Shown: in pieces, positions 51,675-62,969 of the stretch
Layout of the letters: every line of letters starts with the position of its first letter
Position numbering within the stretch: position 1 is the stretch's first letter
Source: Effrenium voratum
Taxonomy: Eukaryota; Sar; Dinophyceae; Suessiales; Symbiodiniaceae
DNA: 64,000 bases
NCBI GenBank assembly: GCA_963377175.1
Contig: CAUJNA010000857.1
Coordinates: forward strand, 401,001 to 465,000
Direction of reading: 5' to 3'
The notes under the pieces: model-generated
What the model was told of the DNA's origin: nothing
The model's database searches: none
What the model saw: only the letters and a program-made list of their open reading frames with translations
Program-made: the position numbers and the translations under genes

Positions 51675-51990
51675 ACCAGCACACACACACAAAGGAAACA
51701 AACAACCAGACACTCAGACACGGACACATAGACACGCAAACGCAGCCAGACAGACACACAAACACAAAAAGCACGGAGGCACAGACACACCAGCAAACAA
51801 AACACAGACACACAGACACGCAGACACACAGACACACAGAGAGATAGACACAGAGACACAAAGAGAGAGAGAGAGAGAGAGAGATAGAGAGAGAGTGAGA
51901 GAGAGAGAGAACAGAGAGATACAGAGAGACAGAGAGAAAAACACGAAAAACTCAGGAGAGACAGAGAAAACCACGCACACACACACACAT
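51675..51990. repeat. (CA)n/(GA)n-rich microsatellite block
   Basis: Irregular ACACAGACACA then AGAGAGAGAG over about 300 bp. Open frames over it are compositional artefacts. Confidence 0.9.
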
Positions 51991-52339
51991 GCCATGCTCT
52001 CTGCTCAACTTTCCTGTGCAGTCGCGCGGCTATCCAATCGCTGCACCTTTTGACTCAACTCCTCCTCGCAGTGTTCCTGCGATGCACAAATGGCTTTGAC
52101 AAAACAGCTACGTAGGTCCAAGTATCTGTCTCTCCATTACTTGGAGCTATATATGGATACCCTAATTACTTGGATGTTCGGCCAAGTTAGTAAGTGGTCA
52201 GCCACCTAAGGTATAAGCTATGAGTGATAAGCAGGTTAAAGCCAGGTTACTAACCACCTACTACCTCGCCGAAGACCCAAGTAGTGCTATTGTGGGACCC
52301 GGTGGTGGCGAAGGGTTCCAAAGTGAGCAACCTGAGATA

Positions 52340-52465
52340 CTGCGGATGGACAAAATCCTGCACCACTTTGAAACCATGGTTGAAACCATTGTTGATATTT
52401 ACAGGGGAACCGAATCATTCTAGGGGCTCTAAACGGTGCGAAACGGATTTCGCCACCATCCACAG
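52340..52465. mobile_element. Family B inverted-repeat element, copy B4
   Basis: Ends CTGCGGATGGACAAAATCC and GGATTTCGCCACCATCCACAG; similar inside to B2. Confidence 0.8.
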
Positions 52466-53101
52466 TATGTTTGCTCAAACTTCCCCAAAAGCTTTGCAGT
52501 CCATAACCTGGGAAAGTGAGCCAACCATCTAAGGGGAAATTGGGTCCCACGTCCTCTCCAAAGCCACAAAAGCCTACCAGGAGAATTGCTTTCGTCCTGA
52601 GCGGATGGCCCAGAAGAGCAACCACACTTTCTGTTTGGTTCCTGAATGGCACCCAAACCCAAAAAGTGGACGAAGCTCCGAAACGGAACGCAGGAAGTGA
52701 GACGAAGTCCTCCAAAGGTGAGCTCACCTTTGTCCCCCAGCCAGGCGAGCTTGCGATGAGTTGCCCCCAATTTTTGTTTGGTTGTTTCAGCCGTGCAAGG
52801 ACCAAAACAACTGCAAATTTGTGGTTTTCAGCCGTGGAAGGACCGAACAACTAAAAAAAATGACCCCTTAAGGCGTTCCCTGAAAAAGAAAAACACACGA
52901 GTCAGGTCCCTGGCACCTTGCTCACTCATGGGGCCGGCGAAGGTGCAAAGTTTGGGCAAAGTGAAACATCCCCCCCTCAAAAGAACCTCATGGCAACCAA
53001 CACGGTGATTCTTAAAACCACACTTACGTCTAAAGGGAAACACTGGCAAAACTATGGCATAACTTTCTAGCTGTTGTGGGGGAAGATCACATAACATTGA
53101 C

Positions 53102-53156
53102 TTGGGCGCTCCTCCAGAACTCTGCGAACCGCCGGCAGCACGTAAAGGATCAGGTC
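53102..53156 (-). CDS. Putative internal exon
   Basis: Acceptor CTTGTCAG, donor CCAA/GTCAAT on minus; peptide DLILYVLPAVRRVLEERP, an amphipathic helix. Not recognised. Confidence 0.6.
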
Positions 53157-53251
53157 CTGACAAGACCGACCCAAACCGCGGCCAAAACGAGCGCACACAT
53201 CAAGGACGCTCTTGGCTCGTGTGTCTACCTTGGCCCGGTGTGAGCTTCTAC

Positions 53252-53352
53252 AGGGATCCTTACTTGCCTTGTCAATGGTGGTTTCCCCTTATTTTGGTGG
53301 AAACAGCAACATGTTTCAGATGGTCAAAAGGTATCTTTTAAGGAGCCCTGTT
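53252..53352. repeat. Family D repeat, copy 1
   Basis: GGGATCCTTAC ... GGTTTCCCCTTATTTTGG ... CTTTTAAGGAGCCCTGT. Copies at 54135-54235 and 60595-60717; a fragment of the end also at about 54397-54417. Confidence 0.7.
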
Positions 53353-53970
53353 CTAGCTTCAGCCTTTGGCTGCGTTCTGGCTTGGTGCTTGGGCTTTGCT
53401 TGGGCCGTGAACCGGGTCCGTGGGGTCAGTCCCACCAATCGAGGTAGAGATGGCGGCCCCGTCCCGTGAGCCTTGGGATTTACCCTGGACATCCCTGGCA
53501 CCTCTTGTCATGATTAGAGTTAGGCAACCAGTGACATGAATGTATATTTTATTGTTTGCTTCACTTTGAGTCACGGGTAAAATGTAAAATGTATCCTGAG
53601 TCTGCACCAGTTGTGGCTAGGCGATGTCGCTTGAAGGTATTCTGAGGCAAGCGCAAAGCCAGACTCGCCCATTTTGGGGTGCGAAGACAGCCCTATGTTG
53701 CACCGGCGGGGCTACAGTTTCAATCGGACTGCGGCATGCTATTAAACTCGCCTTTGGCCTGATGATTGGACCCCCTTTTGGTGGATACTTAGAGGGGTCT
53801 CCCAAAAAGAACACCAGCCATTTCAAACACCATATAGGTCTGCCTTTCGTTTTGGGTACCCATTTTCTGGGTTTTGAAGGGGAACCACAAGGAAGCCCAC
53901 TCATTTTCTGGACAAGTCCCCCAACACAAACCGATGCAAACCCACCGACCAACGCAAAAAATAGGGTCAC

Positions 53971-54037
53971 CGCCGTTCGCGAGAAGTCACGCTCGGTAGA
54001 CGGATCTCCTGTTCGCAGATGCCCTCGCCCTCCTTGC
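53971..54037 (-). CDS. Putative internal exon abutting element E3
   Basis: Minus: acceptor GCAGCCCAG, which is the terminus of E3 at 54038; peptide KEGEGICEQEIRLPSVTSRE and donor CGGCG/GTGACC. Clean borders on both sides. Confidence 0.55.
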
Positions 54038-54115
54038 CTGGGCTGCCCGTTTTCGGATCCCCCGCTAAAAGTGACTAATTTTTAGCGGTGTAAATTCGGA
54101 AACCACCACTCAACA
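54038..54115. mobile_element. Family E repeat, copy E3
   Basis: CTGGGCTGCCC start, then GGATCCCCCGCTAAAAGTGA and TTTTTAGCGG; the right end is eroded. Abuts the exon at 53971-54037. Confidence 0.7.
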
Positions 54116-54134
54116 GCTAAAGAACTAAAAAAGA

Positions 54135-54235
54135 GGGATCCTTACATTATACATCTGAACATTGCCTTATCATATTTTGGTGGAAAAAGCCATGTTTCAA
54201 ACGGTCAACATGTATCTTTTAAGGAGCCCTGTTGT
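54135..54235. repeat. Family D repeat, copy 2
   Basis: GGGATCCTTACATTATACAT ... ATTTTGGTGGAAAAAGCC ... CTTTTAAGGAGCCCTGT, same order as copy 1. Confidence 0.7.
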
Positions 54236-54420
54236 AATCTGCTTGCCTCAGGCTAAGCATGGGCTGTGGGAAATGGAATCCTCTGTGATACCGCAAATTG
54301 GTCCTCCCCAAGACTACCCTCCGATTTAAAGAGGGATTGTAAGGGCATTGTTTGGAAAACTTGTTTTTTACTACTTCTTTTTCAGGGTATATACCTCCCT
54401 TTTAAGGAGCCCTGTAAAAC

Positions 54421-54551
54421 GCCTTTGTTGACCCGGACGCCTGGGCCAAGTTGCGCATCAGCGCCTGCAGCTTGTCGCTCGCAGCCTCTTCCTCCACCTC
54501 ACAGCCGCGCGCCCCCGCGAAGCAGAGCCGCAGCCCGGCCGTTCTCCGCGT
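54421..54551 (-). CDS. Putative internal exon
   Basis: Acceptor ACCAAAG on minus; about 130 bp open: TRRTAGLRLCFAGARG, then an acidic stretch (CEVEEEAASDKLQALMRNLA). The donor (GC/GTTTTA) is uncertain. Confidence 0.55.
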
Positions 54552-54949
54552 CTTTGGTGGTGAGGACGCGGATCAATTTGTGGTTCTTCCGCTTTTTTTG
54601 TTGCTTTGCTGTGATGATTTTTGTTGTGAGGTGGTTTGGGTTGCAGAAGGGCCTAGAAATGGCCTAAGAGTTGCTTTTAGTGGTTCGGGGCCGACCAAGC
54701 CCCCCCCCGCCTTTCCAGGTGGAACGTCCTTAGTGTTTACCATGTTTACCCCTGCTTATGAATGACGGGGTTGTTCTCCTCCAGTGACGAACCCCCCACC
54801 AAAGCCAGCAACACCCTCTGAATAATCTGGGGGTTTATGAATTTGGGACTCCAACACCCTATGAACATGCTGGACATAAAACATAAACTCCGGGGCCACA
54901 TAAGGAACCATCTCCTGACCCCCCAGGCCCTCCACCCCCTCTTTTTCCT

Positions 54950-55052
54950 GGCGAGCGCAAAATAGACTCCGCGGATCCAGTCGCCTGCGGCTCCGGCATG
55001 GGGTTCCCGAAGGCCAAGGCGATCTGCTCCCACACCCGGCGCTTCTCGTTCA
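54950..55052 (-). CDS. Putative internal exon
   Basis: Acceptor GCAACTCAG on minus; peptide NEKRRVWEQIALAFGNPMPE then PQATGSAESILRSP. The donor is not a clear GT (CCAG/GAAAAA would be a GA donor, allowed in dinoflagellates). Not recognised. Confidence 0.6.
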
Positions 55053-55084
55053 CTGAGTTGCCTCGCCGCCCCGCGCCGAGCGCG

Positions 55085-55155
55085 GGAAAACGAATCGAGC
55101 GCGGAGCGAGCGGAGCGAAAAGGAGCGAGTGGAGCGAAAAGGAGCGAGTCGAGTG
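55085..55155. repeat. Tandem GAGCGAGTGGAGCGAAAAG repeat
   Basis: About 20-bp units GGAGCGAAAAGGAGCGAGTG, two to three copies, directly upstream (minus sense) of the exon at 54950-55052. Confidence 0.8.
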
Positions 55156-57129
55156 CTGGAGGAGAGGGTGTGCTTGATCGATCTGCGAGAGGTGGGGAAT
55201 GAGTTGGAATGACGTTGGTCCCCTTAAGGAAACCTCTTAAGGAAACCGCCAGTTGGATTGTTTATAAGGGTCAATCCGAGTCATTCCCTGCTGAGCACAA
55301 GCAAGAGAATGTGTTGCGAGAGCTTTGGATATTTTCTGGGCTGCCAGAAAAGCTGGTGACAACTACTTGTAGCAGCGTTCTAACACTTATAAAGGTTGGA
55401 GACTTCGTGGATGCTATGTCAAACTTGTCAAGCAACAAGGGGTCCCATTTGATGTTGACGGATCTATGTGGAACCTGGCAAGTGAATTTGTGCTGCTTCC
55501 TACAGAAATCAGGGGCCCAAAACCGAATAAATCTACTCGCGAATCATTCACCTCTGGTTCCCAAACCAAATGCGCCAAAGGATGAGTGACATTCAAACAA
55601 TGGGTTCTGTCTTTTTTGGAGCTGCTACCCCACTTTGGTTGGTTTTTTGCAGGGAATCCAAGCGGATTTTGTGGGGTACCCTGAAACAAACCACCCAACG
55701 TTGGCTATTTAGCACCCAGTAAACCGAGTTGATGTTTCAACAAGCTGTTCTATCCTCAAAGGGGTGGAATCCACTAAAGCCGCGAAGCTTTGAATCAGGT
55801 GTACTTTGTGGAAGTTCGCCCAGGGTTCACAAGCTCCGTGTGATTGCGGAGGAGGAAGGGAACAAAAAGACCTGTGCCCCGGTGATATCCGGCGATAGCA
55901 ACTCGTGTCGACCTCGGAATAATCCGGGTACAAAATTCAGAAGCGGTTCCTCTTGCATTCGAATTGTCCTGGTTGATCCAAAATGAATATGGGGGCCGTT
56001 TTTGGGCCCCAGGGAACCAATTTTCCATAAAGAGGAAACTTTTTGAACTGGCATACTCTCTCACTTCAAGGAGTGGATTGGTCAATAAAAAGGAAAGCAC
56101 TTTACTTTTAACACTAAAAAGGTCTTCCCAAAAAAAGCTTGAAGTCCCGCAACTCGGGGATTTCCCAGTCTTAAAGCTCGTTTTAGGGTCCGGGTAGCGG
56201 ATTTCCAAAAAATAACAAAGGTATCCTTCTTCTTTTCCACAGTGCTTGAACGTCACCCCCGGCACTCTAAAGGACATGTATACCAAGTTACTGGCCAGGT
56301 GGGCACAGCGTTTTTCTCTGGGGGCACCGCGTTTCTGGCTTTGTAATGTGTGGGAACCCGTCCCAGAACCAACTGGGCAACCAAGGGCCTCATTTCGCTG
56401 TCGAAGTCAGACCCCGACTTTGATCACCCTGGGAATCCTCACAGGGCTAGAACATGGCAGCCCAAAAGGCTATGTTAAATTGTTCAAACCATTCAAAGCA
56501 AAAGACATACGAGACTGTCCTACAATACAGCATGGTTTCTGCAAACTGTTCGATCAAATTTCAGACCATGTGCTGGCTGCCTGTTTTGAAGCCCAAGGAA
56601 AACAATTAAGAAACTCACGCAAATCTTCAGAAACGGCCTGCCAGATTGAGGAGTATACGTACACCAGGTCCCCTTTGTTCTTGCTCCTTGGGAGATTTGG
56701 GAATGACCCTCGACCTTCCTCCGGGTTTTCCAGGGAATGATTGGGAGGTTCATTCCAAATTCCCTTTATCCGGGGTGCACAGAAACACAATTGTCCGACT
56801 CTGTTCCATATTTCTCTCCAACAGTAGCCAGGGGCTTCCCCAAAAGCAGTCTTCCAAACCTTGCCAGCTTCCATTTGGAATCTCGGTTGCTTTCTGCTCC
56901 CCTGCTACAAGTTTCATTCTTAGTGGTTTAATACGAAAAACCCATTAGTTGGCAAAAACAAAAAAGTCCTAACATCCCTGGAAGGAGGGTCTGAAGCATA
57001 TGCTTACTGGTTCCGTAGGGAATGAGACTTGGAACCCAGAAAACAAACCCATTCCCACCCGTAAAATTGGCCAAACCACCCCTTTTTGGCTCCAATTCTG
57101 GGCCATTCTTTTCCTGGGCCTCGGCCTAC
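55156..57129. other. Intron-like DNA
   Basis: Open plus frame at 55209-55589 has no splice or start support. E-related repeat at 56878. No gene called. Confidence 0.45.
56878..56985. repeat. Family E-related repeat
   Basis: Shares TCTCGGTTGCTTTCTGCTCC, TTAGTGGTTTAAT and GTCCTAACATCCC with 2531 and 3945. Confidence 0.6.
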
Positions 57130-57266
57130 CCCTGCCGTCTCGCCCCCCCATCCCCTTCCCGCAGCTCGCTGCGCTCGGCGCCTGTGAGGCCCAAGTCCGC
57201 CAGGCACCAGAAGAGCGAGTTCTCCGAGCCCAGCTCTACACGGGGGCCTTGAGCCGCTGGAGGTGA
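57130..57266 (-). CDS. Putative internal exon
   Basis: Acceptor CCTAAAG on minus; RVELGSENSLFWCLADLGLT then GAERSELRE. The 3' end may be shorter, before the Gly/Arg-rich stretch; GGG/GTAGGC is one donor option. Confidence 0.55.
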
Positions 57267-58252
57267 CTTTAGGCAGGGAATGGCAAGGGGAATGACCCCA
57301 ACATCCGTTCCGGCTGGTCTCCTTGATACCATGGTTGCAGCCATGGATACTCTAGGAACTACTACCCACAAAGGGTTGAATATCATAGGTGATTGAAAAT
57401 CCACAAGCTGGACTACTACAAAAACAGGAATTGATGGATAAGTGTGAATGCTAATCGAACCAGCAAGAGAATGGGAAATCCTGGTTGGATCCTGCGACAT
57501 GAAATGCAAATCTCTTTGTACATTTGAGGCATCCCATACGAAAAGCCAAGGAAACAAAAGCAGCGAAAGACATCCATACGATCCCCAGTGTTGAGTGGGA
57601 GGCAACATTAAAAACTATGGGGACTTACATTGGGGAAAGGAAGGGAAACGCAACGGAAAGGAAACCGAAGAGACTGAGGTCTGAATGAACCTCCCTCTCT
57701 ACCAGAGTTCTTTTGGGCTGGTAGCTATGAGGGTCAGAAAGGGTACCGCCCTTGTGGGTATCTTCCGTGGGGGGTTTAACAGACCTCATCTTGAGGAGTC
57801 TCCACAATTTGGGCAAAAGACACACGGGGTGTTTTTATTTATTTTTTTGAGGAATCGGACCCCCCGAAATGATGGTTGCCCTTTTGGTCTCCCTTTAAAC
57901 CACCCACCAAAACGGGAGCCGCAAATCAAGACACATGCCATGGGGTTTAAAGAAGAAGAGTAACATAGTCTGACCACAAACGGAATGAAAGATATCTGGG
58001 GGAAGGGCGATCCCTGCATTTGACACCTTCCCATCTTTGGGATGGCGGAGTTTGCTATTGGATGAAGAGGAAAGCATTGGGACCCGGTCAAAACCAGAAA
58101 GCGGCCCTTTTGGTCGATTCGGCCCGAACCCCCAAGCCCAGGAAGAACCATCCGTTCCTTTCTGGTGGTGTCCGTTACTTCAGGGAATCCCAAAACGCTT
58201 CATTCCATTTCTCACTCCCTGCAACAACAACAAACAAAAAAGCGCATTTCAC

Positions 58253-58315
58253 CAGCGCCTGTGCACCGCTCGAAGGCCTCGTGTACCGCCTCGGCCTGGC
58301 GAAGAGCGTCGGTAC
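58253..58315 (-). CDS. Putative internal exon next to a family B foldback
   Basis: Acceptor CCCACAAG, donor CGCTG/GTGAAA on minus; peptide TDALRQAEAVHEAFERCTGA, an amphipathic helix. The acceptor is close to the degenerate end of the family B-like foldback at 58321-58450. Confidence 0.6.
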
Positions 58316-58320
58316 CTTGT

Positions 58321-58450
58321 GGGGGGTCAGACACGAAATCCATTTCGCACCACCTAAGAAACCCTGGAATGATTCGATTCCCCCCTGCAAATGCCAACAC
58401 ACCATGGTCTTCTATGGTTTCTTAGGTGCAAGGATTTCGTCCATCAAAGT
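58321..58450. mobile_element. Degenerate family B-like foldback
   Basis: ACGAAATCC on the left and GGATTTCGTCCATC on the right, with inner arms CACCTAAGAAACC and GGTTTCTTAGGTG. It lies directly beside the exon at 58253-58315. Confidence 0.6.
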
Positions 58451-58544
58451 ACTACGCATATATTGACATCTGTTCAACATATCCATTAGGAAACACAACA
58501 TCATCATTGAACATGTTGAAGTCATGCCACGTACCACTAACACA

Positions 58545-58639
58545 CTGTGGATGGGAAAATAACTTTGCACAGGGATGGATGATACTCGTTGGTACGCCAC
58601 CTACCAACCGGTGCCAAGTGGATTTGGTCCATCCACAGT
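58545..58639. mobile_element. Family B inverted-repeat element, copy B5
   Basis: Ends CTGTGGATGG and TGGTCCATCCACAG; the inverted match extends outward to CACACTGTGG, suggesting slightly longer true ends for the family. Confidence 0.7.
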
Positions 58640-59159
58640 GTGCCCCCATGATTATAGGACAACAATGTCATGTGCACATGCTTGGCCTCTGGTACCACCA
58701 GGGATCTAAGACGTTTTTTGGCAACCCACAATCCACTGCCATAGATGTTTTTACTGGGATATGCAACCACTATAAAACCGCAATATCGAGGGTAGCTGTC
58801 CTGTTCTCCCGTGAATTGGGATGCACACCATCTCAGACTGCGATCAAGACTCAAGTGGTTGGTTTCAAGGAAGCCATCTGGAAGAGCTTCAGCCTTTTGG
58901 CAGATGAAAACTGGGGAAGCCTTTTGCCCCTTGAGTGCGACGCGGGCAAAAGGGAGACATGAGACCAACATTTTTGACCTGTCGTGTTGGCTTCCTCTGG
59001 TTTTTGATCCTGAATTCATCTCGTTTGATGCGTGCCACTTGGCACCTCAAATGCCCAGTGACCATGAGAAGAAAAGTGGCATGTGACCATAGGAAAAAAA
59101 AGTGGCATGCTTTTTCGGTTGGTTGAGTTTAAACGGGAACCCCGATGAGAGTCCCGAAC

Positions 59160-59214
59160 CCGATCCCGCCTCTTGCTCGGTGAAGGTGCCGCGCACGTGC
59201 CGCGCCACCTGCAC
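59160..59214 (-). CDS. Putative internal exon
   Basis: Acceptor GCGCTAG, donor CGG/GTTCGG on minus; peptide VQVARHVRGTFTEQEAGS. Short but with clean borders. Confidence 0.5.
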
Positions 59215-59304
59215 CTAGCGCCGGGCTCAGCGCTGGGCGGTGGCTCTGTGGGACCCCCCAAATTGGGTGGCCTTCTCATGTGTTCCCGCCCAAGCTGAAA
59301 GGGT

Positions 59305-59415
59305 ACCCTGAAGACACAAACAAAACATTGACAAACAAACCAACAAACAAACAAGCAAACAAACGGACAAGCCAACAAACAAAAACACAAATAAACATAC
59401 AAAAACAAATTCACA
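59305..59415. repeat. (CAAA)n-rich simple repeat
   Basis: Imperfect AAACAAACAAA runs over about 110 bp. Confidence 0.85.
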
Positions 59416-60594
59416 CTTACACTCATACAACCGTACAATAAGTGGTTGTGAGTGAGTTATACAGGGGCCATCCAGGGAAAGGTCCGTATGCAAGGCGGAC
59501 CAAGTGGGCTATGTTTGTGTTGGGTATGTAATTCACTCTAACAAGTTGGTTGACCCCGCACGAAATAATTGCGGGCTCTTCAGTTCTTCCTTAAACCGCA
59601 ACTGGTGGCCCACTCAAACATGGTTCAGCTTCCTCCTCGGCTGAGACATCTTGGTTTCTTCGAGGCTTTTGGCTCAGACCTCCGGATGGCGGGAACATCA
59701 TGTTGATGGTAGATCCCAAGGGTCAACTTGGGATCTAAGGCAGGGAACAGTTTCTGGATGAACCGGCCCCGAGAATTCCAGCCTGCGCAGGCTACAAGCT
59801 GCCGCAACCAAGTTCTTTCCTTTGGCAAGATCCAAGGATTTGCCCGCAACCTGTTCAGTTTTGCAGGTTTCAAGTGGGGTTTGACCTGAACAAACTTGTT
59901 TTCTTTGAGATGAACACCGGGCATGCCGGGCAAAGGCATCCTTGCCCCCACCACAAGGGGGAAAGCGCCTGACCTCCATAAATCCCAGCTAGGGTTTAAA
60001 CACTGTTCGTAAAGCCCTCTTTTGGCCAGAAATCATCTTCCAAGCACTCACTTTTTGGAGCGACTGATGAAAACTCAATAAGGAACATCAAAATGATATC
60101 TAGTTAATTGGTAACCATGTTCTCGATGTGGTCCCGATGCGATGAAGCCTGGTCATAGTTCGTGCAACATGTGTACATGAAGCCGTAGACAGGCTACGTA
60201 TACATCCATACCGGGCTAGAGGGATTTGGTTCAGGGAGAACCTCTGGATCTCAGATGCCCAGAGGATTTCCATGGGTCCTAAGCACGGAGGTCACCGTGT
60301 CCCGGAGGTTCCAATCCCGATGGATGCAGCGAGCAGGATAATTCTCCAGCCCAGTGGATTCCGTCCTGGTTCCTTTTCTTGGGGAAGGGCTCCCTTAATT
60401 CATGCTTTGCCCTTCCCCTTAGTGGGACGGCCTGATTTTTGGCTTCGGCCGGGATGTGGGCTCCACTCACTCCAATTGGGGGGGGGGGTGGGGTCTTGAG
60501 CAATGTGGCAGAACCAGCCAAAAAAGGATGCCAATCCTCGTTGTTTTTTTCTTCAAAAAAGTAAAAGAGTGTCAAGTGTTGCTCAAGTCCAGCA

Positions 60595-60717
60595 GGGATC
60601 CTTACATGAAAAACACCTGAACATGGCAACTTGTACATGGTGGTTTCCCCTTATTTTGGTGTTGAAAAAGCCACATGTTTCAAATGGTTGCAAAATGGAG
60701 ATCTTTTAAGGAGCCTG
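60595..60717. repeat. Family D repeat, copy 3
   Basis: GGGATCCTTACATG ... GGTTTCCCCTTATTTTGG ... CTTTTAAGGAGCC. Confidence 0.7.
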
Positions 60718-61493
60718 TCTAGTTTTACTGGCTTATCTACCCTCACTCCGACTAACATGGCACCTGCCAGAAGGCCCCTACAAGAGGAAAATGATCTTCC
60801 AGATACCCTTCCACAGGGTGCTATGTTAGTGGTAGGGAGGGTACCACCATCTTTCCAAGTCTACAACGCACCAATCAATTCAATAAACCAGTCTGGACCA
60901 ACATCTTGTTTTACTTATTGCAACCCACAAGAGGGCGGATCACAAATTCTCATGTCCTGGTCTTCAACACGGCCATCCAGGTGGTTGGTTCCTTCGATCT
61001 GGACTCTCATTTCGTCGCCAGCTAGGGCATAAAAGAAGTGAGTAAGATATGTCTACTAAGGCTGTTTAATTTTCTCGTCGCTTTCACATGTTATGTTGGT
61101 TTAACAGGGGTCCCCATAGTTCCCTTTAAACATCTCTCCAGCAAAAGGCAACTGCCATCCGAAGCCAAGTGATAATCTCAAGAAGCTTGATTCAAGATGC
61201 AAAGAGGCGACAGGATGATTCATAGTGCCTTGTTTTGAGTTGGTACTCCTTTCTGGTAGGTACAGGAAAACCAAGAGGAACGCCGTTGCGCCATTTTGAT
61301 GGTCCAACCTCAAACAAAAAACACCCCCTTGAGGGAAACCATGTTTTCCTCCCATGGGTTTGCCCATTTACCCGGGAAATCAAGCAGCACTGGACGCAGA
61401 CCGATTTGCTGCAGGATTTCGAGCCTGGCACTGGAAGGCATCCAGCACTGCTCTCAGCAGATTCTCCCGGCGATGGGCTTGCCTGAGCGGGAC

Positions 61494-61530
61494 TGGGGGT
61501 TGGGGGTTGGGGGTTGGGCTTGGGGTGTTG
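61494..61530. repeat. GGGGGTT simple repeat
   Basis: Three to four units of GGGGGTT; internal, too short to be a telomere. Confidence 0.8.
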
Positions 61531-61867
61531 TTTGGGGGGGAGGGGATGAAGTTGGGCTCGTTTTTACCTCACAAAAAAAAAAAGGTAAACACTTTTTGCC
61601 AGACGCGCCTTACCTACGGTGTCTTGCAAATGGTGGGGCCACCTTCGATGAGGGAAAGCCTTGTCAGGGCATGTGGTGGCGTCGCATGAGGCATTGGGTT
61701 CTCTTTGAAGCTGGATTCCCATTCCTCATGGTCACATGCTCACGATCAAACGATTGCTTACAAGCCAGCAATTGGCAAAGGGCACATTAGGTAAAGGACA
61801 GCCTCGTGACCAACCGAACGCGGGTGCTGGAAACGCCGGCTCTAAATAGTGTTTGTTTCACCTACAC

Positions 61868-61895
61868 AAGTGTATATATATATATATATTATGTA
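61868..61895. repeat. (TA)n microsatellite
   Basis: TATATATATATATAT with a GTATATATG continuation. Confidence 0.85.
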
Positions 61896-62024
61896 TATAT
61901 GCAGTAGTTGGCAATTAGACGAGCAAGATCGGCCAAGTGACTACCACTCCATGGTGATTTTTCTAACATGGGGGACTTCCCCTTCTGCCTGTCGTGCCAT
62001 GGGGTTTCTCTGGCTATGACTCAC

Positions 62025-62191
62025 CACGGCTTCTTGTTTGCGCCTCTCCCACCCGCGCCTAGTCTTCACCTCCAGGTTGATCATCCGTAGCAGCATCTTG
62101 AGTGCGCGGCTTCTGCCCGGCTCCTGCCAAGCCAAGCCAAGCCCATGGTTTCCAAAGGCATCTTCGATAGAAGATTGGTCCCTTATGAAAG
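62025..62191 (-). CDS. Putative internal exon abutting element A5
   Basis: Best-supported island of the series, 167 bp. On minus it opens with FIRDQSSIEDAFGNHGLGLA and continues through EPGRSRALKMLLRMINLEV to a consensus donor GTG/GTGAGT. The 3' splice site GGACCGAG is the terminus of element A5 (62192-62317, 4-bp duplication AAAG). Basic, helical; not recognised. Confidence 0.65.
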
Positions 62192-62317
62192 CTCGGTCCT
62201 CCCGATTTGAGAGGTTAGAATCGGGGTACCCGATTCTTTTTCTCTTGTCGATTTTAGTAGGGGAACCGAATCTCCTCCAAAAAAGAAACGGTCAAAGAGC
62301 ACTACTGGGGGACCTAG
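62192..62317. mobile_element. Family A inverted-repeat element, copy A5
   Basis: Ends CTCGGTCCTCC and CTACTGGGGGACCTAG, flanked by AAAG on both sides; abuts the exon at 62025-62191. Confidence 0.85.
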
Positions 62318-62532
62318 AAAGCAACCACCCTCACTCCAAATAAGTTAGGTTGTGGCTTTGGCACGCAAAAACGCCCCCTACATACCCCACCTCTCATGTT
62401 GAATTGACCCCGAGCTGCTGATTGCAACATAGAGCTGGTTCATGCCCAGAACTACAAATATGTAATGAATTGATGAATTCGTCCTTCAAACTCATTGCTG
62501 AATCTGTACAGAATATGGATATGCAGAAAAAC

Positions 62533-62612
62533 TTCGTGCTCCTTCTCTGCCAACTCCTCCGACTCGTCCATCGCAATGGGCAGCCTCAGCTTCAACCCAA
62601 GGAGAACCCAAA
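62533..62612 (-). CDS. Putative internal exon abutting element E4
   Basis: Acceptor GCAGCCCAG is the terminus of E4 (from 62613); peptide WVLLGLKLRLPIAMDESEEL then AEKEHE; donor GAA/GTTTTT, all on minus. Confidence 0.55.
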
Positions 62613-62742
62613 CTGGGCTGCCCCCTCTAGCGGATCCGCTGAAAGTGACGAACTTTTAGTGGGTTGGCCTCTCGAAAACTACCACTCAGCCGGCTAAAAG
62701 ATGCTAAAAGGCTCAGTTGAACCGGATGGCTGGTAGCCACCC
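62613..62742. mobile_element. Family E repeat, copy E4
   Basis: CTGGGCTGCCC start, GGATCCGCTGAAAGTGACG, ACTTTTAGTGGGTT and GGATGGCTGGTAGCCACC end. Abuts the exon at 62533-62612. Confidence 0.75.
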
Positions 62743-62969
62743 AGAAAATTGGGGAAAGGACCAAAACCAAAGCTTTCCATCTCCATGGCTCCATACTTGA
62801 CCTACAAATAACAGAAGGCCAGGGGTCCCTTTTTTGGGACCCTGGGTCACTTTCCGGGAGCTTTCCTGGGAGCTCGGTGCCTCGACATCAGAAAGCAAAC
62901 ATTTCAGCTTCAAAAGCAGCGCCGGAAATTCAAAGACGGGGTGGTGTCGTGTTCAGGGGGGCCCCCTTT

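Larger units (their letters stand above)
51160..53101. other. Intron-like DNA with microsatellite and element B4
   Basis: Nothing else recognised. A possible minus donor AAAG/GTGAGC lies at about 52723-52730 after CTCGCCTGGCTGGGGGAC, without a clear acceptor. Confidence 0.45.
59215..62024. other. Intron-like DNA
   Basis: Simple repeats at 59305, 61494 and 61868 and a family D copy at 60595. The GC-richer patch at 61385-61490 is open on plus in two frames but has no consistent borders. Confidence 0.45.

Noticed and set aside
51613..52053. Thr/His/Arg-rich and Cys/Val/Ser-rich ORFs
   Set aside because: Translations of a (CA)n/(GA)n microsatellite.
55209..55589. 126-codon plus-strand ORF
   Set aside because: No start context, splice support or codon-like composition; neighbouring islands are on minus.
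61494..61530. GGGGGTT run as a telomere
   Set aside because: Too short and internal.
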